55,970 nucleotides of DNA from contig JAKSSG010000006.1 of assembly GCA_024403185.1 (NCBI GenBank), positions 1 through 55,970 of the forward strand, in the 5' to 3' direction. Numbering within the stretch: the first letter of the stretch is position 1; each line of letters starts with the position of its first letter. Under the pieces are notes generated by a model. The model saw only the letters and a list, made by a program, of their open reading frames with translations. It was not told the DNA's origin and ran no database searches. Positions 32,280 to 43,000 of the stretch are shown here, piece after piece. Position numbers and translations under genes: made by a program. This DNA comes from Clostridia bacterium. Its GTDB lineage: Bacteria > Bacillota > Clostridia > Peptostreptococcales > Anaerovoracaceae.

Positions 32280-32615
32280 TCACTCCTCCTTTCCCAGTTC
32301 GATAATGGTCACATCCGGGTAGATGTTTGAACCTGCGACGCGGTAGTCGACAAAGTATTTGTTTTCGTCATAAATCAGGCCGTAATTGTCCTTGATGTAG
32401 TCCAGATTTTCAGGGTAGTATCCCTCGGTTGCATAGCAGTAGGTAATGCTTCTTGAGAGAGCGTTTTCAAGGCTTTCCTTCTCCTTGCTGTCGGTTGTGC
32501 CGGACAGTGAATTGATTCCACAGAAAAAGACTACAATTATGGCTACGAAAACGCATATTGCAAGTATGGTTTTTATTCCGCTGTGTGATTTCTGTTTGTA
32601 CTGAAATCTTGCCAT
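32280..32615 (-). CDS. Pilin-like small protein
   Basis: A 111-residue protein: basic leader, one hydrophobic helix (TILAICVFVAIIVVFFCGI), then a C-terminal part with the pattern ALSRSITYCYATEGYYPENL and YIKDNYGL, as in pilin heads (ALxxA...C....G.YP..L). The helix lacks a clear Gly-[x]4-Glu cleavage site. RBS AAGGAGA. It lies 12 bp after the pilC gene. Probably a pilus-associated or minor pilin-like subunit. Confidence 0.65.
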   Translation of the reverse strand: MARFQYKQKSHSGIKTILAICVFVAIIVVFFCGINSLSGTTDSKEKESLENALSRSITYCYATEGYYPENLDYIKDNYGLIYDENKYFVDYRVAGSNIYPDVTIIELGKEE

Positions 32616-32627
32616 GATTCTGTCTCC

Positions 32628-33674
32628 TTAGAGTGTGGACATTATGCCCATGAGAGGGAACATTACCGAGAGCAGAATGATGCCTACGATTATGGATAAT
32701 GCCACAACCAGAGTAGGCTCCAGAACTGCCAGAATATTGTTCATTCTGTTATCGATTTCATCCTGATAAAGATCAGCGATTCTGTTCATTGTCTTATCCA
32801 TGGAGCCGGTCTTCTGTCCGACCGAAGCCATGCGGGAATATACGCCTGAGAAGATGCCTGTTTCATGGAGTGCCTGAGCCATGTCCATGCCTTCTGCAAT
32901 TCTGTCCTTGCAGGCGTCCAGTTTTTCTTCAAAACGCGGATCGTCGTTGAGGGCCTCAACCAGTTCCATGCTGCGTTCAGGGTGCAGGCCGCTTGAAAGG
33001 GTCAGAGCCATGGCACCTGCAAATCTGCATGCGGCCGTATTCTCGTAGAGACGTTTAATGCCTTTGAATCTGTAGCCTATGTTTCGTGCGGTTTTTCTTC
33101 CGCCTTCTGTCTTAACCGCAAGCAGTGCGCATACGATGATCAGCACAAGCAGAATGATAAGCGCAAGAGAGTAATTGCTTATGGCTGAGCCGATGCTCAT
33201 GAGAGCCTTGGAGAAGCCTGTCATTTCAGTGCCGAGCTGTATGAAAACCTGGTTGAAAATCGGCATGACCTTTACCAGCAGAACGATGATTACAACTACC
33301 ATCATTCCCGCCATTATAAGCGGATAGGTAATGGTGTTTCTGATGCTCTTGTTCAGCTCGTCCTCTCTTTCATAATGGGTGGCCAGGGAAGCCATGACAT
33401 CGTCAAGTTTTCCCGTTTCTTCACCGATTTCAACCATGCTGATCATGTACTTGGGAAACATGTCTGTGCTCTCAAGGGCGCGGGTGAAGCTTCCTGTTTC
33501 CCTGATGCCTTCGAGAATCTTTTCCAGAACGACCCGTTCGCCGGCGTCCTCCGTATCCTCGAGCATGATTGTGATGCCCTCCATTGTGGAAATGCCTGAC
33601 TGAAGAATGACTGCAATCTGGTCACAGAAAGCAGAAACTTCAGCATTTGAAAATGCCTTGTTTGTGTTAGCCAT
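32628..33674 (-). CDS. Type IV pilus / type II secretion inner-membrane protein (PilC/GspF)
   Basis: A 348-residue T2SF-family protein with two copies of the cytoplasmic helical domain. The first has AVILQSGISTMEGITIMLED, MVEIGEETGKLDDVMASLA; the second has ALTLSSGLHPERSMELVEAL, MASVGQKTGSMDKTMNRIA. Three membrane segments include IMAGMMVVVIIVLLVKVMPI and a C-terminal one. It is the inner-membrane platform for pilus assembly and partner of PilT. RBS GGAGG. Confidence 0.9.
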   Translation of the reverse strand: MANTNKAFSNAEVSAFCDQIAVILQSGISTMEGITIMLEDTEDAGERVVLEKILEGIRETGSFTRALESTDMFPKYMISMVEIGEETGKLDDVMASLATHYEREDELNKSIRNTITYPLIMAGMMVVVIIVLLVKVMPIFNQVFIQLGTEMTGFSKALMSIGSAISNYSLALIILLVLIIVCALLAVKTEGGRKTARNIGYRFKGIKRLYENTAACRFAGAMALTLSSGLHPERSMELVEALNDDPRFEEKLDACKDRIAEGMDMAQALHETGIFSGVYSRMASVGQKTGSMDKTMNRIADLYQDEIDNRMNNILAVLEPTLVVALSIIVGIILLSVMFPLMGIMSTL

Positions 33675-33686
33675 TTTTGACCTCCA

Positions 33687-34616
33687 TCAGTAGTTGTATT
33701 TTACAATGTAATTGCTTCCGTTTCCGACGTATTCCTTAACGGCGGATTCGTCGTTTGATGAAGCAAGAGTAGGGTCCATGAGGGACCAGTTTTTACCGTC
33801 AAATTCTATTATGTTATCGACCCAGCCGGTTTCTTCAGTGTAGACACTGATCCATGCGTGATAGGCTGAGCCGGAATAACCCACGACGAGCTTGCAGGGA
33901 ACCTTCTGCGCGCGCAGGATTGCTGACATTAGTGAAGCGTAGTCAAAGCATATTCCCGTGCCGGTCTCCAGAGTTTCATCTATTTCGGGAACATAATCAA
34001 GAGGCACATTGGCCGCCTTGTCATAATCGTAATCTATTTTTTTGATGACGTATTCGTAGACATTCTCCACGAAGTTCAGATCGTCCGATGACTTTTCGGA
34101 AAGTTCAATGCCCAGGTCCATGGACTTCATTCCCGACTCAAACCACACATACTGATTCGGGCAGAGGAAGGGACTGAATTCGTTATCCAGGGATACATTT
34201 ATTGTCTGGGCAAGGGACAGATTGTACATGTCACCGTTGACATTTTCGAGAACGTCAATCTTGTAACTGCCGTCTCCCGTTGTAAGAGGGAAGGTCTCAA
34301 AGTTTTTGGTTTTAAGAGTATATGTGTAGATTTCCCCGTCGGAACCCGTGATCTGAACCTTTGCCTTTACGGCAGAGCCGTCATATTTAATCATCACATA
34401 TCCGTCAGAGGTGTGTGATGCATCCAGCGTAACACCGCCGCTGCTGTAGGTGACTTCTCCCGAAGCTTCTGGAACGGGAAAGTCGGTTGTGCTCCCGCGA
34501 CTCCCGCTACTGCCGGAAGAGCTGCCGCCCCCGCAGCCGGTGAGTGTCATTGCAACAGAAAAGACTGCACATAACATGAGCAGAAAAACAAATCTTGTTT
34601 TTGTGTTTCTATACAT
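33687..34616 (-). CDS. Transglutaminase-like lipoprotein
   Basis: A 309-residue lipoprotein: signal peptide with lipobox TLTGC (Cys28), then a Gly/Ser-rich linker. An Ig-like or beta region follows. The C-terminal transglutaminase-core domain has the Cys-His-Asp triad in GTGICFDYASLMSAIL, AYHAWISVYTE and SLMDPTLAS. Such proteins act as peptidases or cross-linkers at the cell surface. It sits between the PilC gene and the sigma/regulator pair and may process or anchor surface proteins. The divergent giant adhesin is a possible but unproven client. Confidence 0.85.
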   Translation of the reverse strand: MYRNTKTRFVFLLMLCAVFSVAMTLTGCGGGSSSGSSGSRGSTTDFPVPEASGEVTYSSGGVTLDASHTSDGYVMIKYDGSAVKAKVQITGSDGEIYTYTLKTKNFETFPLTTGDGSYKIDVLENVNGDMYNLSLAQTINVSLDNEFSPFLCPNQYVWFESGMKSMDLGIELSEKSSDDLNFVENVYEYVIKKIDYDYDKAANVPLDYVPEIDETLETGTGICFDYASLMSAILRAQKVPCKLVVGYSGSAYHAWISVYTEETGWVDNIIEFDGKNWSLMDPTLASSNDESAVKEYVGNGSNYIVKYNY

Positions 34617-34637
34617 CTGGGCAGTCTCCTTTCCTAG

Positions 34638-35354
34638 CTATTTGATTGTCAGTGCCAGCTGAAGAACGTTTTCGGATTTGTCCGGAACAAAGATGTTGAT
34701 TGATTCCTTCGGATAAGGGAATGCAATCCAGCCCTTGTTTGCATCGTACTTGGCAGGCTTGAATGTGCTTCCGTCAGATTTCTGTGCATAAATCTTTGAC
34801 CATGCGATTCCGGAGCCTTCATCCTTCAGATAGATGTATATCATGCCGTCCTTTGCTTCATCGGATACAACCTTAGGAACATCACGGTCAATGGTTGAAA
34901 CCTGAACCTGTGCTGTTTCATACTGGTTGTTTACACATGTAACTGTGACGGTCATCGTTCCGCTGATATCAGGTTCAATTGAGTAAACCTTCTTGTGCTT
35001 TTCATAGACAGGAACATCCTGCCCATCTACATTTGCCTTTACGCTCGTTACAGGAAGCACGGAATCCACGTCCAGATGGAAGGTCGGATGAGGTGCCTGT
35101 GTTACCTGTTCAAGAACCGCAATCTTAGGGCCCAGGAACATGAGCGGTATTGCGAGGAACAGAAGCATTACCACTACCAGGATAACCTTCTGAAGGAAGA
35201 AGCGGTCCTTTCTGTAGTTGCTGTAGGACTGCAGATCATCCAGAGGGACAGTGTTAGGCTCCACTTCGCAGACGTCGAAAATGTTCTGTAGCATCTGACC
35301 TGCCACATCGGCATTCAGTTCTTCCTGCTTTTTCTTGTTGAATAAGTCGAACAT
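34638..35354 (-). CDS. Single-pass membrane protein, candidate anti-sigma factor
   Basis: A 238-residue protein from ATG at 35354, chosen because AAGGAGG directly abuts an upstream GTG at 35366 but is about 11 bp from this ATG. It has about 60 cytoplasmic residues, one membrane helix (VILVVVMLLFLAIPLMFLG), then an outer beta-rich part with Ig-like features (TFHLDVDSVLPVTSVKANVD; DGMIYIYLKDEGSGIAW). It directly follows the sigma gene by 17 bp. The layout (inner tail, helix, outer sensor) fits an ECF anti-sigma factor. No zinc motif is seen. Confidence 0.65.
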   Translation of the reverse strand: MFDLFNKKKQEELNADVAGQMLQNIFDVCEVEPNTVPLDDLQSYSNYRKDRFFLQKVILVVVMLLFLAIPLMFLGPKIAVLEQVTQAPHPTFHLDVDSVLPVTSVKANVDGQDVPVYEKHKKVYSIEPDISGTMTVTVTCVNNQYETAQVQVSTIDRDVPKVVSDEAKDGMIYIYLKDEGSGIAWSKIYAQKSDGSTFKPAKYDANKGWIAFPYPKESINIFVPDKSENVLQLALTIK

Positions 35355-35370
35355 GCTCAGCTTCACCTCC

Positions 35371-35931
35371 TTACTGTTGAATCAGGCTTCGCAGCCTGTC
35401 CTGGCCATTCTTGATATAACGTTTTACCGAACTTCTGCTGCAGTCGAGCAGTTTGGCAATTTCGTCAATTCTCATGTTGTTGTAGTATCTCAGAAGTATT
35501 GCCTGTGATTCGGAGAACGGCAGGCTCATTACCTGTCGTATTATGTATTCTTCATGGTCCACCTTTACAACCTGCTGCTCGGGATTCTTCTCGATGTTGT
35601 CGCGGTAAACCTGGGAGTTGTTTTCGTATTCTGTAAGTTCAGCGTTGAACTTCTGCTGTTTCTGATGCATTTTGAAGCAGACTCTGAAGTTGATCTGGTT
35701 AAGCCAGGACACAAAAAGCTTCGGGTCTTTTATGGATCCGATGTGCTTAAGTGCCAGGATATAGGTTTCCTGAAGGGCATCCTGTGCCAGGAAGTCCTCC
35801 TTCAGGTATTTGCGGGCAAAGCGGTACTCCTTCTGATAGGTGGCCGCGTACAGCTCTGCGAAGGCATTGCTGTCACCCTCCTGAACTCTGTTTACCAGTG
35901 AGGCTATGTAGTTATAATCAAGAGTTGCCAT
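35371..35931 (-). CDS. ECF-type RNA polymerase sigma factor (pilus cluster)
   Basis: A 186-residue sigma-70 family protein. Region 2 is seen in YQKEYRFARKYLKEDFLAQD, ALQETYILALKH and WLNQINFRVCFK. Region 4 is SESQAILLRYYNNMRIDEIA, KLLDCSRSSVKRYIKNGQDR. It precedes its likely anti-sigma gene and the pilus genes. It is a different type from the sigma factor at 8996 and probably regulates this cluster and perhaps other surface genes. The RBS is weak. Confidence 0.85.
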   Translation of the reverse strand: MATLDYNYIASLVNRVQEGDSNAFAELYAATYQKEYRFARKYLKEDFLAQDALQETYILALKHIGSIKDPKLFVSWLNQINFRVCFKMHQKQQKFNAELTEYENNSQVYRDNIEKNPEQQVVKVDHEEYIIRQVMSLPFSESQAILLRYYNNMRIDEIAKLLDCSRSSVKRYIKNGQDRLRSLIQQ

Positions 35932-35955
35932 AAATTACACTTTCTTGCCTTTGCA

Positions 35956-36639
35956 TTATTCGTAGATTCGTCTGTTTGAAAGAGCAATAAGTTCAGTAAC
36001 GGTTTTTGCTGCTGCACCTTCGTGGAATGCGATACCGTACTTGTACTGAATAGGGTAGCTTCCTGCGCTTGAATTGTTGGCCTGAACCTTCTGGTCAATT
36101 CTGGTCAGGAAAACCTCGATCTTTTCTTCGGTTGCCTCTTCAAAGAGAGCCAGGAATTTGTTTCCGCCGTTTCTGGCTACGAAACAGAGATCAACAGATG
36201 TAAGCTTCAGGATGTTCGAGAAGTCTCTGATGAGCTTGTTTCCCTGTACGTGGCCGTACAGATCGTTGATTTCCTTGATGTTGGAAAGTTCAATCATTAT
36301 TGCACCCATGTTCTGAGGCAGAGGCTTGTCGAGATATTTCTCAATAAGCACGTCTGATGAATATCTGTTGGCTATTCCGGCAACAGGGTCTGAATGAACG
36401 GCGTAATCAAGTTCCCTGTAGTCATGCTTGAATGAAGCGAAAAGACTGAAGTCAAGGAACGTGAACAGGAATATAAGTCCAAGTGACAGCCAGAGCATTA
36501 TGCACATGAGCCTTACGTTAGGCTCGGCGGCTATCATGTGGAACAGATCCTTGTTCAGGAAGACGATTGCCACGCATGCTGCGGTCAGCAGCACGAATAG
36601 TATCAGCTGAATTGTTTTCAAGGTATCAAACTTTTTCAT
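35956..36639 (-). CDS. Membrane protein with degenerate GGDEF domain
   Basis: A 227-residue protein with two N-terminal membrane helices (about 10-30 and 44-66), then a short GGDEF-fold domain: DPVAGIANRYSSDVLI (84-99, where active enzymes have DPLTGLxNR), IEINDLYGHVQGNKL-like helix, and GGNKF (158-162) in place of GGDEF. Without the acidic pair that binds metal and GTP it is unlikely to make cyclic di-GMP. A sensor or scaffold role is more likely. RBS AGAGGA. It is the first gene of the minus-strand cluster. Confidence 0.75.
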   Translation of the reverse strand: MKKFDTLKTIQLILFVLLTAACVAIVFLNKDLFHMIAAEPNVRLMCIMLWLSLGLIFLFTFLDFSLFASFKHDYRELDYAVHSDPVAGIANRYSSDVLIEKYLDKPLPQNMGAIMIELSNIKEINDLYGHVQGNKLIRDFSNILKLTSVDLCFVARNGGNKFLALFEEATEEKIEVFLTRIDQKVQANNSSAGSYPIQYKYGIAFHEGAAAKTVTELIALSNRRIYE

Positions 36640-37031
36640 ATCCGGTCCTCTTTCTTTTTTCCGTGTGAATGACTTTAGGTAAAATCCACATAGATAAATT
36701 TATACTACCATAAAATGGTTAATCGTACAAGAAGTATGCGACGCTTTCACCAAATAAACCGGTAAAAAAAGTAGTACGAAAAGTGTACGGAACGAAATGT
36801 TACAATCTATTCAAAATGCGGGGGATAGTATGCATTTTTTGAAAAAATATGCTTAAAAATCCCTAAAAGTGGACCATTTTATGTATATAAATACACTTTA
36901 TATATATAAAAATATGTTAATGTAACGGCGCAGATGTGAGAACCGTTATATAATAGAAAAATGAACAGCAATGTTCGACAAGGCGAATGTTGCTCGTAAT
37001 CGGTTTTATTCAGACAAGGAAGGAAAAACAC
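36640..37031 (+). promoter_or_regulatory. Divergent control region between pilus cluster and giant adhesin
   Basis: 392 bp without a gene. It contains TATAAT at 36949-36954, a likely -10 for the adhesin, flanked upstream by an AACGG/CCGTT inverted repeat (36924-36947). In the leader an imperfect hairpin joins AGCAATGTTCG (36967-36977) with CGAATGTTGCT (36984-36994). A small palindrome ACCAT-AAA-ATGGT (36707-36719) lies near the minus-strand side, where TATAAA on the complement could be the -10 for the pilus cluster. No good -35 is seen on either side. AAGGAAGG precedes ATG 37032. Confidence 0.4.
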
Positions 37032-40000
37032 ATGAAAGGCACATTCAAGAAAATCATCGCTCTGATCATGACGGTTGCTCTTGTTGCCACGACAATTACC
37101 TTTACAGCAGGTAATACTCTGAAGGCGGAAGAGAACCCGGGTGAGAGCACGGCAACGGAACAGAAGGCGGAACCGGCACCTGAACCTGAAAAGAGCGAAC
37201 CTGCAACGGAGAAGCAGGAAGTAGTCGTGGAATCCGATAAGAATGACTCTTCATCTGAAGCTGCAGAAACTGCGGAAGCTTCACCTGAAGACAGTTCAGC
37301 AGCTGTAACCGGTGAGGAAGCCGTTACAGAGGAAGAAGCGACTGAAGAAGAGGAAGAAGAAGAGGCAATGCCGGCACAGTCCTTCAGCCAGACTGCTTCA
37401 AACGGCATTACGGTAAGGGTATCAGCACCTGAAGGTGCCTTCCCTGAAGGAACAACAATGAAGGTTTCGGCCGTAAGCCACAGCAAGGCCATGTCTCTGG
37501 CAGAAGGCGTTGTTGACGACGTTTCGGATGCAAAGGGTGTTGACATCAACTTCTACAAGGACGGAAAGGAAATCCAGCCTAAGAAGAATGTTACCATCAA
37601 ATTCAGCAACGTTGGAGTTGAAGGTGAGGAATTCGGTTTCTATCACTTTGAAGGCAGCAGCGGAGAAAAGATCGGAAGCGCAACTTCAAATACCGCATCA
37701 GGCAAAAACGATGAATTCTCAATCTACATCGTTATCGGCCAGGATGAGGAAATCGAAGTCAGAGATGCACTCCAGCTCAACGTTCGTTTCCTGAACAATG
37801 CCAGCGTAGACATTCACGACAGAGATACCAAGTTCATCGAGGAGACTGATGAGCAGGGTAACTACACCGTAAACTATACACTTCCAACCATAGAGGGAAA
37901 GACACCTGAAACTGTAGAAGGCGAAGGTGCCAACTTTACATTGTCTGAAGATAAAACAAAGATTACAGCAACAGTTGCACCGCTTCCGAAGAACGAAGAC
38001 AGCGATGAAGTGGTACAGCAGACAGTAAGCTGCGTCGTTAAATATACATCAGGTAACGCAAACTACAAGGTAGAGCACTGGTTTGAAAAGCCGGATGCAA
38101 AGGCAGACACGCCTGCAGATCAGAAATACCAGAAGGATGCATCAATGGATACTGTTCTGTCAGGGGAAATCGAAACCGAAACAGCTGCAGCAGCAAATTC
38201 GGTTGAGGGATATACTGCACAGGAAATAAATCAGGAATACATCAAGGCAGACGGCAAGACAGTAGTAAAGGTTTACTATGACTGCAATGAATACTTCCTT
38301 ACATACAACACCATGGGCGGATCCTACATCAAGGGCAAGGACATCAAGCATGGCGGAAGCGTGGATATTTACAAGCCTGGAACAAAGACTCTTACATGTA
38401 CCACGCAGGAACACACTCATACTCCGGCAACGGGTACAGCAAAGAAGAATGCAACAAGCGGATGCTACAAGGCAACGAAGAGCGGACTGAGTTACAAGTG
38501 GACGCTGAACTGCAACAAGACAGAACACACTCACAGTGATGCATGCTATTCAACAACTGCAGGCAATCCTACACCGACAAAGGAAGGATTTGCATTTGAC
38601 GGCTGGTATCTTGATGAGGGATGCACTCAGGCTGCGCCTCAGAACATGGAAAACGTTAAGGGAGATCTCACTGTATATGCCAAGTGGACAGCAGCAAATG
38701 TAAACTACACCATAGTATATTACGCAGAAAATGCGGATGATAATGGATATTCATATGTAGGAAGCGATGTAAAGCAGGCCAAGACGGGAACGACAGTATC
38801 CGCCAGTGGTGGTTCAGCATCAGGAATTGATACTGCAAACTTCACATTCAAGAACGGAACATCAGCAACTGTCAAGGGTGATGGAAGTACTGTTGTAACT
38901 GCTTATTATTCAAGAAATGTATATACAATTACATGGGACGGCAGATACTATAAATCTTCAGGCTATGATAATACCGGTAAAACAGCTTCACTTACCGCCA
39001 AGTACGGTTCAAACATTACACAGAAGTGGAAGGATGTTTTCAATATTCCATATCCTGATTATGCATGGAACTTTACAACAAATAACAACGACAAGTTTGT
39101 AAATATTGATACCATGCCATCAGGCAATAAGACCGTACATGCTTTCTATTTTGCAACCACCAAGGTTGAAACCATGCAGTACTGGCTGGAAGGTTATTCC
39201 GGACAGGGTGTTCAGACAAAGACCAGAAACGGAGTAACGTATGGTCTTTACAAGTCAATCAATGTTAAGTTCAACAACCTGTATGATAATTCGGAATTCT
39301 ACGAAATTATCGGATACACAAAGAACGGATATGACAGCTCAAATCCAAGTGGCTATAAGCTTGGCAATTCCACAACAAACGGAATGACAATTAACTTCTA
39401 TTACCTGAGCAAGACATATCCTCTGGAACTTATCGGATACAAGGGAGCAAAGATCAAGACTGAACAGGTTAAGATGGGAGCACAGCTTTCACCATACCTG
39501 ACAACTCCTGCAGCACCTGTTGAAGGCGCAACCTTCAAGGGTTGGTTCACAGACCCTGAACATCAGGAAGCAAACACAATAACAGAAATGCCTCAGGGCC
39601 TTGTACTCTATGCTGACTGGAATCTGCCAAAGCATACAATCACATACAAGAGTGAAGGCGAAACAATAAAGACAGAAAAGATTGAGTATGAAAAGAGTCC
39701 TGAAACATTCATTCCGGAAAGAGAAGGATATACATTCAAGGGCTGGTATACTGCAGCAACAGGCGGAGAAGAGTTCGATATTAACGCGCCAATCGTAAGT
39801 GACATAACAGTCTATGCACACTGGACAGCCAAGTCAAAGGTTCAGTACACCGTTAAGTTTGAAACTGTTGACGGCGAAGAAGTATCAGCTTCATATTCTG
39901 ATCAGGGCAGAGTCGGCAGCAAGGTTAAGGCTGACGCGGTTTCCGCAACAGGAGACTTTGCGGGATATTATCCTGACGCTCCATCAAAGACGATTACACT

Positions 40001-43000
40001 GGATCAGGATGCAAGTAAAAATGTAATTACATTCAAGTATTCCGACAAGAGCGATTTCGATTACAGAATCGTTTACAAGTATGAAGGCAAGACAATCCAG
40101 ACAGGAGAGGTTGTTACCGTTCATCAGAATCAGACAAGAGTTGTTGCAACAGACATCCCTGCCGGATATCAGATTACAGGCGACCAGTACAAGACTGTTG
40201 ACCTGGGATTTGACAAGGTAACAGAGGTTGTATTCCAGCTGGCACCAAAGGAATACACAATTTCCTATGAAGACATCAAGGGTGCAGGCTGGAACGGCGA
40301 AGCCGGATGTGAACATCCGTCAACTTACACCTGCGACCAGCTGGTTGGCAATGAGATTACAATTGATGGAGTCAGCAGAGACGGATCGATTTTCCTGGGA
40401 TGGGATTTCACGGCAACGAACGCTGACGGTACGCCGGCAAGAGCAGTGGGCGAACACAATAACGAAAACCCTGTTATTTCAGAAGGAACATACGGTGACC
40501 TGGTATTCAAGGCTATCTGGGGCAAGGTAGTTGCCGACGATGTTGAAAAGACATACGACGGACAGCCTCTGGGAATCGGAACACCTCAGGTTGACGTGCC
40601 TTCATACTGCCAGGTTGGCAAGATCCAGTACAGCAAGGACGGCAAGGCATGGCAGGACAATATTCCTGAATGGACCGATGCAGGTACATATACTACCTAT
40701 ATAAAGGTAGTAATTAACGGCTACAGAAATCTGACGGGAACAGCTCAGGTTAAGATTAACAAGAGAGATGTAACTCTGGAATCAGCAACAGACAGTAAGG
40801 GTTACGACGGCAAGCCGCTGACTAACAAGAACGTTACAGTAAGCGGAGACGGCTTTGCAGGAAATGAAAGCGCAACCTATAACGTAACAGGTTCACAGAC
40901 AGAAAAAGGTGAAAGCGCCAACAGCTTCACATACACCCTGACAAACGGCGCAAAGGCAGGCAACTACAACATTACCAAGAAGGAAGGAAAGCTGACAGTA
41001 ACAGGTCAGAAGGATGTAGTTGTAACCATTAAGGAGCACGGTGGAGAATTCACATACGATGGAACTACAAAGACCGTAACAGGCTATGACATCGTATCGA
41101 TTTCCAATGCAAGCTATACATCAAAGGACTTCACCTTCAGTGGCAATGCATCAGTAAGCGGCAGGGATGCCGGAACTTACGAGATGCAGCTTAAGCCTGG
41201 AGATTTCCAGAACAAGAACAGCAATTACGACAGCGTAACATTCGTTGTTCAGGATGCTCAGCTGAAGATCAAGCCTATTTCAGACAAGATCATAATTACT
41301 GCAGCTTCAAACAGTAGCAAGAAATATGACGGCAAGGAACTCACAGATGACGGATACACTTATACTCCGAACATTCTGAGAGACGGAGATGTCCTCACTG
41401 CAGTAGTTGAAGGCAGCCAGACAGATGCCGGAACTTCAGCCAACAAGGTTGTAAGCTGGCAGGTTAAGCGCGGAGAAGAAGATGTAACTCACAATTATAC
41501 CTTCGGAACACCGAAGGACGGTACACTGGAAGTACTGAAGAGAGATGTTATTCTTACTTCAGACTCGGCATCAAAGGTATATGACGGTAAATATCTGAGC
41601 AAGGAATCAGTAACAGTATCAGGCGATGGCTTCGTTGAAGGCCAGGGCGCAACATACACTGACTTTGCATCAACCATGAAGATCGGCAGCATTGCCAATA
41701 CCTACAAGTATGCGCTTAACAGCAATACAAAGGCAGGAAACTACAATATTACAAAGAAGACCGGCACACTGACAATCATGTCAAAGGATACGCCGATCAC
41801 AATCAAGGCAAACTCAAACAGCAAGGTATATGACGGAACTCCTCTGGTAGATCCGGGCTTCACCTATACACAGGGAATCCTGGCAGAGGGCGACGTTCTC
41901 AAAGTAACTGTTTCCGGATCAGCCAAGGATGCAGGAACAGTGGAAAATACAGTAACTGCATGGAAGGTAATGCGTGGAGATGAAGATGTAACAGATTGCT
42001 ACAAATTCTCAACTCCTGTAGCAGGAAGCCTCACTGTAGAAAAGAGACAGGTTGAATTTACATCAGCGACAGACAGCAAGACATATGACGGACAGCCTCT
42101 GACCAACCACAACGTAACAGTTGGCGGAAGAGACGGATTCGCCGATGGCGAGGGTGCAGACTTTAATGTAACAGGAACAATCACAAAGGCCGGTTCAGTC
42201 AAGAACGCATTCACCTACACTCTCAAGGACGGTGCAAAGGCAGACAATTACATCATCAAGAAGACTGAAGGTACTCTGACAGTATCAAAGAAGGGCGATG
42301 TAGTTGTAACAATAACAGAACACAGCGGAAACTACACATATGACGGAACGGAAAAGACCGTTACCGGATATGATGTGTCAATTTCCAACGAACTTTACAA
42401 GGAAGCTGACTTCTCATTCAGCGGCAAGGCAGAGGTCAAGGGAACAGATGTCGGAACCTATGACATGCAGCTCAAGGCTTCAGACTTTACCAATAATAAT
42501 GAGGACTTCGAAAACGTAACATTCAGGATTGTTGACGGCAAGCTGCAGATCAGCAAGGTTGAAACGCCGATTACAATAACAGCCAACAGCAACCAGAAGA
42601 CCTATGACGGAACGGCACTGGAGGATAAGGGATACACCTATACTGATGGCGTTCTGGCAACAGGTGACAAGCTGACAGCAGTAGTAAGAGGTTCAATCAG
42701 GGATGCAGGAACGGAAGTTAACGAAGTTGTTTCCTACAAGGTAATGCGTGGGGACAAGGATGTAACCGCATTCTACACATTCGGAGATTCAGTAAACGGT
42801 GAACTGAAGGTTCTGCCTAAGGCACTTACTATCAAGTCAAAGGATGCAGAAAAGGAATACGATGGAACAGCTCTCACAAAGCATGAGCTGACAGATACTC
42901 CTGCTTTTGCACCTGGAGACTCTGCAACATTCAACTATACAGGCAGCCAGCTTGAAATAGGCAACAGCCAGAACACATTCACATGTCAGCTGGCAAATGG

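Noticed and set aside
36829-36856. Hairpin GCATTTTTTGAAAAAATATGC as a terminator between the divergent genes
   Set aside because: It is an A/T-only stem without GC clamp or following T run, and neither neighbouring gene ends here.
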